Source of the DNA: Candidatus Obscuribacter sp.
GTDB taxonomy: Bacteria; Cyanobacteriota; Vampirovibrionia; Obscuribacterales; Obscuribacteraceae
DNA length: 64,000 nt
NCBI GenBank assembly: GCA_021772135.1
Contig: JADYXQ010000138.1
Coordinates: forward strand, 1 to 64,000
Reading direction: 5' to 3'
This document shows, in pieces, positions 10,163 to 19,374 of the stretch; the stretch's first letter is position 1; each line of letters begins with the position of its first letter. The notes beneath the pieces were generated by a model. It did no database searches and was not told where the DNA came from. It saw nothing but the letters and a program-made list of their open reading frames with translations. Position numbers and translations under genes: made by a program.

Positions 10163-10519
10163 ATGGCAAGTGGGGCAAAGATCGTCGAAGCAAAAACCGT
10201 TTTGCTTTTAATAGACGTCATTAATGAACTCGATTTTCCCTGTAATGAGGAAATAATCAAGGGCGTGCCCGAGCTGGCTCTTGACAAAATGAAAGCGAAA
10301 AAATCGGTTCTGCCCGGCCTGGCCGCCGATATTTGTGTAATCTACACCGCCAATGACGCATATATGCGCGGTTTTGAGCTAACCGTAATCGAAGACGGCG
10401 TGCTGGCCAACACTCAACAAGACACCGCTATCGCTCTGCAGAAAATGAAAACTTTGCTCAAGGCGAAAATAATCGACGCAGATCATTTTATTGCCCAATT
10501 GAGCAGCAAGCAAAAATAG
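10163..10519 (+). pseudogene. Isochorismatase-family hydrolase with central part deleted
   Basis: An open frame of 118 residues. It begins like a cysteine hydrolase of the isochorismatase family (AKTVLLLIDVINELDFP, containing the catalytic Asp of the first strand) and jumps after about 40 residues to GLAADICVIYTANDAYMRGF, the conserved segment around the catalytic Cys, then ends normally. Intact relatives are roughly 180-200 residues, so I estimate that 60-100 central residues are missing, including the region of the catalytic Lys. The frame is kept across the junction. Either a recent in-frame deletion or a shortened, repurposed protein; loss of activity is the simpler view. The start shown is the ATG where homology begins; the frame is open further upstream without support. 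Confidence 0.6.
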
Positions 10520-10914
10520 GACCAAAATTACGCACACCACCTATAGTGCCGCTGCGATGAGAAAAATAGATGTGGGAATTGACTGTACCTTGGTGGGAAA
10601 TAGTGGTGCGATCACTTATCCTGTCGGCTTGCTCAACTTAATTGGCCACCGCTGGAAAGCCGTGGATCGCATTTTGGAAGGAGCGCCAAAAATTTTGATA
10701 CACAATGCAAGGTCAATGCCAAAACATTGCAGCAAGAGCGCCTCAGTCACGCTGACGTGATGCGGGCGATTCGATAATGCGGCTGCCTTTCTATTGCCAA
10801 TGTGCAGGTGGCGATTGTTGACTAACGGCAAAATTAGTATCGTGCCCCGTCCGTAGGAGCTCGGCCGGGCCATGTTTCTAGAAGTACTATGGCTAGCTAT
10901 ACAAAAAATGGGGG

Positions 10915-11019
10915 CTGGTTGAACTTGTCCGTTCTGGTCCATGACCTATGAAGGTCACACTATGGATGCCACTCCGGCATCACCTAAGAGTAAGGGCGAG
11001 GATTAATCCCCGCCCTTTT
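10915..11019 (+). ncRNA. Candidate structured RNA: consecutive hairpins ending in a terminator
   Basis: The 546-base stretch between the truncated hydrolase and groEL has no convincing gene. Its right end holds adjacent hairpins: TGACC/GGTCA (10942-10946 with 10953-10957) enclosed by TCCA/TGGA (10938-10941, 10963-10966); GATGCC/GGCATC with a five-base loop (10965-10970, 10976-10981); and a GC-rich stem with a T-run (10994-11019). Further upstream GCCAT/ATGGC can pair around 10870-10892. This density suggests a small RNA or structured 3' end read from the plus strand. It matches none of the 6S, tmRNA, SRP, RNase P or riboswitch patterns I tried to recall. No clear promoter was found. Confidence 0.3.
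10994..11019 (+). terminator. Rho-independent terminator (plus strand)
   Basis: GGGCGAGGATTAATCCCCGCCC folds on itself with one mismatch and is followed by TTTTC on the plus strand. The minus-strand reading lacks a T-run, so it is not the obvious groEL terminator although it lies 47 bases beyond the groEL stop. Confidence 0.65.
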
Positions 11020-11065
11020 CTTAATTGCTTGAGCAAATGAAATCTAAGTATGAGCTGGGCTCAAT

Positions 11066-12712
<1,647 letters not shown>

Positions 12713-12774
12713 CTATTGGAATAGGGTTTTCTTTAAATGTGTTGTGTACTTAAAACGGATTTTTAAAAATCGAA

Positions 12775-13086
12775 TTAACCGACTACAGCGAGAATGTCGC
12801 GCTCAGTCATGATCAAATATTCAACACCTTCGATTTTTACTTCAGTCCCGGAGTATTTAGCGAACAATACTTTGTCGCCAACTTTTACTTCCATCGGTGT
12901 ACGGGTGCCTTTGTCATCGACGCGGCCTGGACCTACGGCCAAGATTTCGCCTTGCTGAGGCTTCTCTTTGGCAGTATCAGGAAGCACGATGCCACCTGAT
13001 GTTTTTTCTTCAGCGTCAAGTTTCTTCAAAACAACGCGGTCAGCCAAGGGTTTCAGTTGAAGCTTGTTTGCAGATGCAGTAGCCAA
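12775..13086 (-). CDS. groES: 10 kDa co-chaperonin GroES
   Basis: 103 residues, with [19 protein letters not shown], the mobile-loop region [19 protein letters not shown] and [19 protein letters not shown]. It caps the GroEL ring. The start is TTG, supported by AGGAGG eight bases upstream and by the N-terminal alignment. First gene of groES-groEL. No CIRCE element is seen; a different inverted repeat lies upstream. Confidence 0.98.
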   Translation of the reverse strand: MATASANKLQLKPLADRVVLKKLDAEEKTSGGIVLPDTAKEKPQQGEILAVGPGRVDDKGTRTPMEVKVGDKVLFAKYSGTEVKIEGVEYLIMTERDILAVVG

Positions 13087-13140
13087 GGTTCTATCCTCCT
13101 ATTACGAAGATTCACTCGCAATTAAAATGTGTAGTGGAGC

Positions 13141-13167
13141 CAATCTTCTGCGGAAACAGGAAGATTG
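13141..13167. promoter_or_regulatory. Perfect 8-11-8 inverted repeat upstream of groES
   Basis: CAATCTTC (13141-13148) and GAAGATTG (13160-13167) are exact complements separated by 11 bases, 54 bases before the groES start. The 27-base overall size equals that of CIRCE (9-9-9), but the sequence is unrelated to TTAGCACTC. It could be a heat-shock operator or a leader hairpin. A weak TATACA lies just upstream on the minus strand. Confidence 0.45.
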
Positions 13168-13344
13168 CTCACAACAGAAGTGTATAGACCAATAGCCAGA
13201 GCAGCCTTGCTCTAGCTATATTTCTTAAGAATTAGCCATTACCTAAAAACACATAATGGCAACGCCTGAAAGAGCCAATACACAAACATGGATTGATATC
13301 GATCCACGTCCAAAATTTCACCCACAACCAGGACCCCCTGGCCA

Positions 13345-15024
13345 TCACCCGTTCTTTTTCTTGCCCACCAAACTACCCGGTTTAGCCAACCAAGTAGCAT
13401 ATTCTGGGGTAGCAGAAAGGCGGCTTTGCAAACGGCCCTGACGTTCTGAAATTACAGCCATTTTGGCTTGACTAGCCAGGTCGTTCCAGGCAATGCCGCC
13501 GGCTCCAGTATCGCTAAAGCTACCGGTCTGGGCGCCCTTAATACGATCGCGACCTTCAAATTTGGCCACATTCAAGGCCTGTTCAGCGTCTCGCATCACT
13601 GAAGCAGCGTCTTCGGCATTAGCAGGAAAACTGGCGATGCCGATAGAAACAGTAATAAGGCCGATTCCGGGAGCTGGCGATTTACGAATTTTCTGACGCA
13701 AACGCTCGGCCACTTCCATAGCGCTGGCGTGGTTGGTTTCAGGCAGCATTACGGCAAATTCTTCACCGCCGTAGCGAGCGGGCACATCTATGTCGCGCAG
13801 CGCCAGTTTAACGGTGTTGGCCACGTGCTTAATGGCTTCGTCGCCCCGGTTCTGGCCGAGCATGTCATTGATCTGACTGAGGTGGTCAATATCTATTAAA
13901 AGTAAGGCCATTTCGCGATTGTGTCTCTGCGAACGGTCAATCTCTTTATTCAGTGCCTGATCGAAGTGCACACGGTTGGAGAGGCCGGTGTGAGCATCTA
14001 AAAATGCCATGGCATTATTAGATTCATGCGAAAGGGCAATGTTGAGTGAGGTCGAAACTTGCTTTGAGAGCGACTCCAGCAGCTCAATTTGCTCACGCTG
14101 GAAAGCTCTTGATTCGGTAGAAAAGACTTCCAGAACGCCAATTTTGCGCTGGGCGAAAATTAGAGGAATGGCCAGAGCACTGGCGAATGGCCGACCGCCC
14201 ATGGCCCTTGGCAAGCCGAAAGGCTCCCTGGAGCCGTCGCCGAAAATCTCTGTGGCACTTGAACGCAGACAACTGCCGGCAATGGATTTGCGCACTGACA
14301 TATCAAATTCGCCCAGACTGGGGCCATCAAGCCCTTTAAAGGCGGCCAACTGCAAAGTGTCAGAATCGCCGTCTACCAAGACAATGGCACAACTAGGTGT
14401 ATTGGCCAACACCAGAGCCGTATCGGCTGCCACTTGCAAAACCTGCGTAATTTCCAGTGCGCTCTCATTCAAGGCGCAGGTAGTGCTGTAGAGGGTGGCT
14501 AGACGCTCCCGCTCATACTCACTGCGGCCGAACATTACGGCATTAGCTACGGAGGTTGCACAGAGGTCGGCGATATCTTGCAAAAAATCGACCAAAGATA
14601 ATGTCTGGGAATTGTTCACTTCAAGGAGAACTGCGCCCACAAGCATGTTAGACGTGGTCATGGGTATGGCGATTTGCCCTTTGGAAGATTCGCGCTTCAT
14701 AATCGTAGCGCTAAAATCGGGGGCAGAAGCCGTATCGGCAGCTGTAAGGGCTACTCGTTTCTGGTAGACATACTTGAGCAGACTTTCCAAATTAAAAGGA
14801 ACGATTTTGAGCTGATCGAGCGAGCCCTCGGTATAGCCCTTAGCCGCCATCAGTTTGAAAGACATGCTTTCGTTGTCGGCTAAAAAGATGGCGACTTTGG
14901 CACCGCCCGCCATTTCAGCAAACATCGAGACCACTGAATCGAGAACGTCTTTCAGTCGAAGAGACGAAGTGAGTGTTTTTTGCAGCTGCAAAAAACGAGG
15001 CAGAATATTCCCTTCACTTGTCAT
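13345..15024 (-). CDS. Diguanylate cyclase with two GAF domains
   Basis: 559 residues: GAF-like domain at about 15-175, a second at about 185-345 (GRPFASALAIPLIFAQRKIG), then a GGDEF domain at about 350-510 with DAHTGLSNRVHFDQAL, LLLIDIDHLSQIND and the active-site motif RYGGEEFAVMLPET. The inhibitory RxxD site (RDID) lies exactly five residues before GGEEF, so product feedback is likely. It should make cyclic di-GMP in the cytoplasm in response to small ligands or redox signals sensed by the GAF domains; no membrane helix is seen. A C-terminal tail of about 50 residues is unassigned. ATG with GGAG eight bases upstream. Monocistronic, divergent from the HIT gene. Confidence 0.95.
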   Translation of the reverse strand: MTSEGNILPRFLQLQKTLTSSLRLKDVLDSVVSMFAEMAGGAKVAIFLADNESMSFKLMAAKGYTEGSLDQLKIVPFNLESLLKYVYQKRVALTAADTASAPDFSATIMKRESSKGQIAIPMTTSNMLVGAVLLEVNNSQTLSLVDFLQDIADLCATSVANAVMFGRSEYERERLATLYSTTCALNESALEITQVLQVAADTALVLANTPSCAIVLVDGDSDTLQLAAFKGLDGPSLGEFDMSVRKSIAGSCLRSSATEIFGDGSREPFGLPRAMGGRPFASALAIPLIFAQRKIGVLEVFSTESRAFQREQIELLESLSKQVSTSLNIALSHESNNAMAFLDAHTGLSNRVHFDQALNKEIDRSQRHNREMALLLIDIDHLSQINDMLGQNRGDEAIKHVANTVKLALRDIDVPARYGGEEFAVMLPETNHASAMEVAERLRQKIRKSPAPGIGLITVSIGIASFPANAEDAASVMRDAEQALNVAKFEGRDRIKGAQTGSFSDTGAGGIAWNDLASQAKMAVISERQGRLQSRLSATPEYATWLAKPGSLVGKKKNG

Positions 15025-15063
15025 CTTGCATACTCCAAACTGCCCATAGGCTTTTTTCCACGC

Positions 15064-15081
15064 CGGCTAATTAATTAGCCG
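15064..15081. promoter_or_regulatory. 18-bp perfect palindrome between cyclase and HIT genes
   Basis: CGGCTAATTAATTAGCCG is fully self-complementary and sits in the 144-base divergent spacer, 40 bases from the cyclase start. Its size and symmetry suit a dimeric regulator that could control either or both genes. No adjacent regulator gene. Confidence 0.5.
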
Positions 15082-15168
15082 AAATCCAAATTATTCTAAG
15101 ATCCCCTATAAGGATAAACTCATCAGCGCAAAAGTGGTCTGTTTGTTACTTATCTAAGGAGAGAAACA

Positions 15169-15534
15169 TTGAGCGAAGCACTAGAATCGCCCGGAAATTT
15201 AGAGGATTGCCTGTTTTGCAAAATTGGCAACGGTTTGATCAGCTCTAAATTTGTCCATGAAGACAAGCATTGCTATGCCATTGCCGATATTACGCCGCAA
15301 GCACCGACTCACATTCTTGTTATTCCTAAAAGGCATTATGCCAACGTCACAGCTTTAGACGACAAATTATTGATGGGAGAACTTTTTTGCACGGCCGCGC
15401 AAGTGGCACGCAGCGCAAATCTGAACTCTGGCTTTCGCCTGGTTGTGAACACTGGTGCTGACGGTGGTCAATCAGTGGGCCATCTGCATATACACGTAAT
15501 GGGCGGTCGACAGATGCTCTGGCCTCCAGGCTAG
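15169..15534 (+). CDS. Histidine-triad (HIT/HINT family) nucleotide hydrolase
   Basis: 121 residues. The histidine triad reads GQSVGHLHIHVMGGRQMLWP near the C-terminus, as in HINT-branch proteins; the N-terminal CLFCKIGNG and ITPQAPTHILVIPKRHYANV are also standard. Such proteins hydrolyse nucleoside phosphoramidates or adenylylated compounds and form cytoplasmic dimers. The start is TTG, with AAGGAG seven bases upstream. The physiological substrate cannot be told from sequence. Confidence 0.93.
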   Translation: MSEALESPGNLEDCLFCKIGNGLISSKFVHEDKHCYAIADITPQAPTHILVIPKRHYANVTALDDKLLMGELFCTAAQVARSANLNSGFRLVVNTGADGGQSVGHLHIHVMGGRQMLWPPG

Positions 15535-15717
15535 TGAAAAATGGTTGCCTTCGTGGCAAGAACCTGATTCCACGCCATCTTCAGTAAGTCCTGAAAGTTT
15601 TGTATCGCAGTAACCGAAAATGCCAGTTTCGCGCACTGTCAATTTGGGTATTACTACTGAGGAAGGACAGAGCAGAGTTTGAAAAAAGACTGTAAGCGGG
15701 AAACGGGGATAAAGGCC

Positions 15718-16014
15718 ATGGTCACCAAAGAAACAACGGATCAAGTTCTCTGGATGGCTGACTGTTACAGCCTCGCCAAGAGATTTCCCAATCCACACAC
15801 CTGGCTATCTCTGCTGGAACCGGTGGAAACTCTGGACATCGAAAAACTCAATCCATTTCACTACTGGCTCTGGATGGAAATCTGGAAAGCGGCACAGTTA
15901 GCTGAAAAAGATTCGGCTGATTCGAACGTAGAGGTTCGGGATGGCGAACACGATTTGGCCCTCACAACCAAAAAAGCAGTGGCAGGGCCGAGCACGGCTA
16001 AGTGCCCCTCTTAA
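15718..16014 (+). CDS. Small unknown protein rich in Trp and Leu
   Basis: About 98 residues from the ATG at 15718 (a TTG at 15679 would give 111). The core, DQVLWMADCYSLAKRFPNPH then WLSLLEPVETLDIEKLNPFH and YWLWMEIWKAAQLAE, looks like an amphipathic helical domain with many tryptophans. The last 35 residues are polar and probably disordered. No family recognised. Ribosome site modest (GGGGA nine bases ahead). It lies 183 bases after the HIT gene and converges with the nucleotidyltransferase gene. Confidence 0.5.
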   Translation: MVTKETTDQVLWMADCYSLAKRFPNPHTWLSLLEPVETLDIEKLNPFHYWLWMEIWKAAQLAEKDSADSNVEVRDGEHDLALTTKKAVAGPSTAKCPS

Positions 16015-16050
16015 TTACGAACTAAGTTAACTAGTTAGCTGAAGTAAAAA

Positions 16051-17142
16051 TTAGACGCAGGTTTCAACGCAATCGCGATCTTGGACCTGCGTTTTATTTG
16101 CAGGTCCCTGCGGCTTTGGGTCGGCATTTACCCGCTCGCCTACTTTTGTCAGACCGGCCGGTGATTGAATAATGCCATCAAGGGTGGTTGCAACATCAAC
16201 TTTACTGTCTGGCCACAGTATGCTGTTGCACAGCCTGCAGTCAGGTTCAATCACGCTGTGATCGCCTATTACAACATTACCAGTGAGCACCACATTGGCT
16301 TTAATTTGCGATGCTTTGCCGACAATGACATTGCCTTCAATTTTTACTGATGGATCAATAACCGCACCGTCAGCCAGATACAAATTGTACTGACCGCGTT
16401 TTTCTTTCTTGTAACCGGGCAGATCGGTTTTGAAGCGGCCTGAAAGCACATCAAAATTGGAAATTTGATATTGCTCGAGGGTTCCGACATCAGACCAGTA
16501 CGACTCGATTTCTACACCGAGCACAGGCAAACCGGCTTTGACTAAACTGGGGAAAAGCTGGCGTCCAAAACCGAAGTCGCCGCTGGCCGGAATATGGTCA
16601 AACACTTCCGGCTCGAGAATGTAAATGCCGGTGGAAGCCAGGTTAGACAGCGCTTCTTCCTTGGTAGGTTTTTCCTGGAAACCAACAATAAATTTGTCGT
16701 CGTTTAAAACGGCTACTCCAAAACGACTGACGTCGTCCACTTGCTTGAGAGCAATGCTAGCTACTGCTTTTTTCCGTTTGTGTTCGGCCACGATATAAGA
16801 AAGATCAGCGTCCGTAAGCAGATCACCCATGAGCACAATGAAAGTGCCGTCTTGCAAAAAGTCACGACAATAGCGCACACCGCCGGCATCGCCGCTCAGT
16901 TTTTCTTCTACGCGAAACTGCACATTGGTGCCGAATTTTTTACCGTCGCCGAAATAGTCAATTAAACGCTCGGGCAGATAATGGAGATTGGCAATAACAT
17001 CGGTGAAACCATGCCCCTTGAGCAAATTGAGCAAATGCTCCATGACAGGAAAGTTGGCTACCGGTACAAGTGGTTTAGGAGTGGACGCAGTCAAAGGGTC
17101 CAGTCGCGAACCAACACCCGCCGCTAAAACCATTGCCTTCAT
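16051..17142 (-). CDS. Sugar-phosphate nucleotidyltransferase with C-terminal left-handed beta-helix
   Basis: Starting at MKAMVLAAGVGSRLDPLT (GGAGG six bases upstream), 363 residues; the longer frame to 17214 is not needed. N-terminal Rossmann-like nucleotidyltransferase with the STPKPLVPVANFPVMEHL signature, VLMGDLLTDADLS for metal and sugar binding, and GFQEKPTKEEAL. From about residue 255 hexapeptide-like repeats (VIDPSVKIEGNVIVGKAS, VVLTGNVVIGDHSVIEPD) form a beta-helix. Closest in pattern to mannose-1-phosphate guanylyltransferase or glucose-1-phosphate uridylyl/thymidylyltransferase; the sugar is not certain. It supplies activated sugar for envelope polysaccharide. Confidence 0.88.
   Translation of the reverse strand: MKAMVLAAGVGSRLDPLTASTPKPLVPVANFPVMEHLLNLLKGHGFTDVIANLHYLPERLIDYFGDGKKFGTNVQFRVEEKLSGDAGGVRYCRDFLQDGTFIVLMGDLLTDADLSYIVAEHKRKKAVASIALKQVDDVSRFGVAVLNDDKFIVGFQEKPTKEEALSNLASTGIYILEPEVFDHIPASGDFGFGRQLFPSLVKAGLPVLGVEIESYWSDVGTLEQYQISNFDVLSGRFKTDLPGYKKEKRGQYNLYLADGAVIDPSVKIEGNVIVGKASQIKANVVLTGNVVIGDHSVIEPDCRLCNSILWPDSKVDVATTLDGIIQSPAGLTKVGERVNADPKPQGPANKTQVQDRDCVETCV
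16055..16107. repeat. Two overlapping, mutually exclusive hairpins at a convergent gene end
   Basis: ACGCAGGT (16055-16062) pairs with ACCTGCGT (16085-16092), followed by TTTATTT on the plus strand, a possible terminator for the small plus-strand gene. The same right arm can instead pair as GGACCTGC (16083-16090) with GCAGGTCC (16100-16107). Both lie inside the last codons of the nucleotidyltransferase gene. Confidence 0.45.
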
Positions 17143-17308
17143 TTGTGGGCCTCCGTCAAATCTGTCCCAAGTACGTACATAACCAGCCAATTCTAGCCAG
17201 ATCAGACCATACAAATGGCTAATAACCTAGCGCATATATCTAATGCACCTGTGCTTAGTGCTTCCCACGGGCATTTGCACGAGGTGAAGATTGCCTAATG
17301 TTGTTACT

Positions 17309-17330
17309 GCTGAGCCTGAGCAGGCTCAGC
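17309..17330. repeat. Perfect 10-bp hairpin downstream of a small gene
   Basis: GCTGAGCCTG directly followed by AG and CAGGCTCAGC: ten base pairs, GC-rich. It begins seven bases beyond the stop of the 57-residue minus-strand gene. No T-run follows on either strand, so it is not a standard terminator; it could protect the 3' end of the message or bind a protein. Confidence 0.55.
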
Positions 17331-17336
17331 GCAATG

Positions 17337-17510
17337 CTAAGCGGCTTCGGCGCTTTCGAAAACTTGACGTGTTTTTTCTATCTGCGCCTGGTAGCGATTA
17401 AAATCTTGCTGGTAGCGCGTCTGCACATCATTTTTATTTTCGGTTTGTAGACCCGGTACATTACTTCTCGACGAATGCAAATTCTTTTCTTTCTTCTTCT
17501 CTATTGCCAT
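17337..17510 (-). CDS. Small polar protein, 57 residues
   Basis: An open frame from ATG at 17510 to TAG: it starts MAIEKKKEKNLHSSRSNVPG and continues with QTRYQQDFNRYQAQIEKTRQ before a short acidic/Ala end. Highly charged, Gln-rich, probably helical in its second half. No family recognised. Support comes from a purine-rich ribosome site (GAAGAGA) about eight bases upstream, repeated three times, and from the hairpin just after the stop. It is isolated between a nucleotidyltransferase and a transporter gene on the same strand. Confidence 0.5.
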   Translation of the reverse strand: MAIEKKKEKNLHSSRSNVPGLQTENKNDVQTRYQQDFNRYQAQIEKTRQVFESAEAA

Positions 17511-17518
17511 TTCTATAC

Positions 17519-17551
17519 TCTCTTCAACTTCTCTTCAACTTCTCTTCAATA
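17519..17551. repeat. Three 11-bp tandem repeats covering the ribosome site of the small gene
   Basis: TCTCTTCAACT, TCTCTTCAACT and TCTCTTCAATA follow each other without gaps. On the coding strand each copy carries GAAGAGA, a Shine-Dalgarno-like run; the nearest one lies at normal distance from the ATG at 17510. Confidence 0.7.
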
Positions 17552-17822
17552 CGTCTTTAAAACGATGGGTTCTAACTTATTTGTGATTCCTAAAACTTGC
17601 TCAGTCGCTAACATCAGCGTTCGAAATGACGGTTAGTGACAACTCTTGATTCCGGTGAAAGCAGCTTGGATACAGACTATTTATATATATCCCAGGCGAA
17701 GTTAAGCAGTCACTAAGAACAAATCACAAACTTGAGCCAAAAATAATATATCACGAACATACACTGTGGGCCACTGCTTGCCAAGAGCAAGCCGCACATT
17801 TAATCCATTCGCATGAGAAATT
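17552..17822. other. Gene-free spacer
   Basis: With the adjoining repeats, about 310 bases separate the small 57-residue gene from the MFS gene. I see two weak structures: TTAGTGAC (17633-17640) with its complement GTCACTAA (17709-17716), and a GCTTGC/GCAAGC hairpin (17776-17792) 31 bases beyond the MFS stop without a T-run. No coding signal on either strand. Confidence 0.5.
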
Positions 17823-19010
17823 TTAGTGAGCAGCGGTAGAGCCGGGCTCAGTTTCAGGAAGTTTGAGACTGAGAGCGACGACAATGAGCATGCACACTCC
17901 GCCGGCGATATAAGGGCTCATATAACCGAACTGTCCAAATAGCGCACAACCGACAATTGGTCCAAAAATTCTTCCCAGGGTAGAAACTGATTGACCAAGA
18001 CCAAGAACACCACCGACAGTCTCTTCTGGAGCCAGTTTCGAGATGATACTCTGGTTGCAGGGATTATTTATGCCTGAGCCCACAGACAAAAGTGTCATGC
18101 CAAGCCCCAGTACAAGCCAGTTGTTGGTCAGGGGAGTGACGAACAGTCCAGCGGCAATCAGAATCGAACCAACTGTTATCAGCTTGCGCTCGCTATATTT
18201 TTTAGTCAGCTGGCGAATCATCCCACCCTGAACAATGACAATCAAAATGCCGATGTAGACAAACAAGAAAGTATTTTCTTTCGGACCCCAGTTGTAAAGC
18301 TTAGCGGTGAGCAAAACCAGTGTCGCTTCCATATTGGCGAAAGCAAAAGTAGAAACGAAGAAAATTAAAAAAGAAACGCGCAGCTTTTCGCTGGTGATAT
18401 TTTTCAGGTAAAAGTCCAGACCTAGGCCGAAACGTTCTTTGCCGAAATTGCCGCGCTCTTTCGGTTCAGGTAATAAGAAAAACGTCAAAACCAGATCGAG
18501 CAAACTGAAGCCGGCGGCAAAGAAACCTACGGTTTGCAAACCATATTGCACCAGAGCACTGCCAAGCGCCGGTCCAAGAACAAAACCGAGGCCGAAGGCA
18601 GCACCCACCATACCCATTCCGCGGGCGCGGTTTTCTTTGGTGGTGATGTCAGTAATGTAAGCCTGGGCCACGGCGATATTGGCATTGCCGAATCCGGCCA
18701 CAATGCGCGAAGCAAATAGACCAACCAGCGATCCTGAAAAGCCCCAGATCATATAGCCGATGAATGAGGCTACCAGGCTGATTAAAAGCACCGGCCGCCG
18801 GCCGATTCGATCCGACAACCGGCCCCAGAACGGGGTGAAAATAAATTGCATCACTGAGTAACTGGCTATCAAGAGGCCGATAACCAGATCTGAGGCATGC
18901 AACTGTTGCGCGTAGGTCGGCAAAATGGGAATGACCAGGCCAAAGCCCATCAAATCGATGAAGACGGTCATGAAGATGAGAAGCAGCGGCGCTTTATTGG
19001 CAGATGACAA
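17823..19010 (-). CDS. Major facilitator superfamily drug/metabolite exporter (DHA1 type)
   Basis: About 395 residues with 12 predicted helices. MFS signature WGRLSDRIGRRPVLLISL lies between helices 2 and 3, and GFGLGFVLGPALGSAL resembles the drug:H+ antiporter motif C of helix 5, so export is likely. Similar to TetA-like and arabinose-efflux-type proteins; the substrate is unknown. The start at 19010 is TTG with AGGAG nine bases upstream; a TTG at 19058 would add 16 residues but has no ribosome site. Single gene. Confidence 0.85.
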   Translation of the reverse strand: MSSANKAPLLLIFMTVFIDLMGFGLVIPILPTYAQQLHASDLVIGLLIASYSVMQFIFTPFWGRLSDRIGRRPVLLISLVASFIGYMIWGFSGSLVGLFASRIVAGFGNANIAVAQAYITDITTKENRARGMGMVGAAFGLGFVLGPALGSALVQYGLQTVGFFAAGFSLLDLVLTFFLLPEPKERGNFGKERFGLGLDFYLKNITSEKLRVSFLIFFVSTFAFANMEATLVLLTAKLYNWGPKENTFLFVYIGILIVIVQGGMIRQLTKKYSERKLITVGSILIAAGLFVTPLTNNWLVLGLGMTLLSVGSGINNPCNQSIISKLAPEETVGGVLGLGQSVSTLGRIFGPIVGCALFGQFGYMSPYIAGGVCMLIVVALSLKLPETEPGSTAAH

Positions 19011-19374
19011 AATTGTGGTCTCCTGAAAACTTAGCTGCCAGTTTTTCGTTTTTGGCAACAGTTCTGCAATTGCATGGCTATTTTCCGGCCAGCTAGTTAA
19101 TTCTGTCCGCTTGGCGGGCGGCTTTCTACAGCAAGGACGGTATCTGAAGCAATTTAAAGGCCGATGTGAAAGAGTAAACGGCTGCTCTGGTTATCTTTAA
19201 GGCCTTCAGTTAATATTTGCTCGCTTTATTGCTGAGATATTAAGAAGCAAACCGTTAAGATGTTTGTAGATCACGGCTCTGGGTAATTAAAAGTAAGATG
19301 GCAGGGGGAAATTGCCTTTTGGCGATTCATTTACTACTTACTAGAGAGAACTGGCGTTCCGCTAGCAGATTTGT
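19011..19374. other. Divergent spacer between transporter and kinase genes
   Basis: About 360 bases (or 316 if the longer transporter start is used). AT-rich towards the kinase, with several TAAT/ATATTA stretches but no promoter pair I would defend. No open frame with a ribosome site, no repeat or strong hairpin noted. Confidence 0.5.

Noticed and set aside
10557-10760. 67-codon plus-strand frame after the truncated hydrolase
   Set aside because: No recognisable domain and no ribosome site; the overlapping minus-strand frame is no better. Treated as non-coding.
10800-11020. tmRNA, 6S, SRP or RNase P RNA
   Set aside because: Characteristic conserved segments of these RNAs are missing; only an unclassified hairpin cluster remains.
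13087-13344. CIRCE heat-shock element before groES
   Set aside because: No TTAGCACTC/GAGTGCTAA pair can be found, even with several mismatches.
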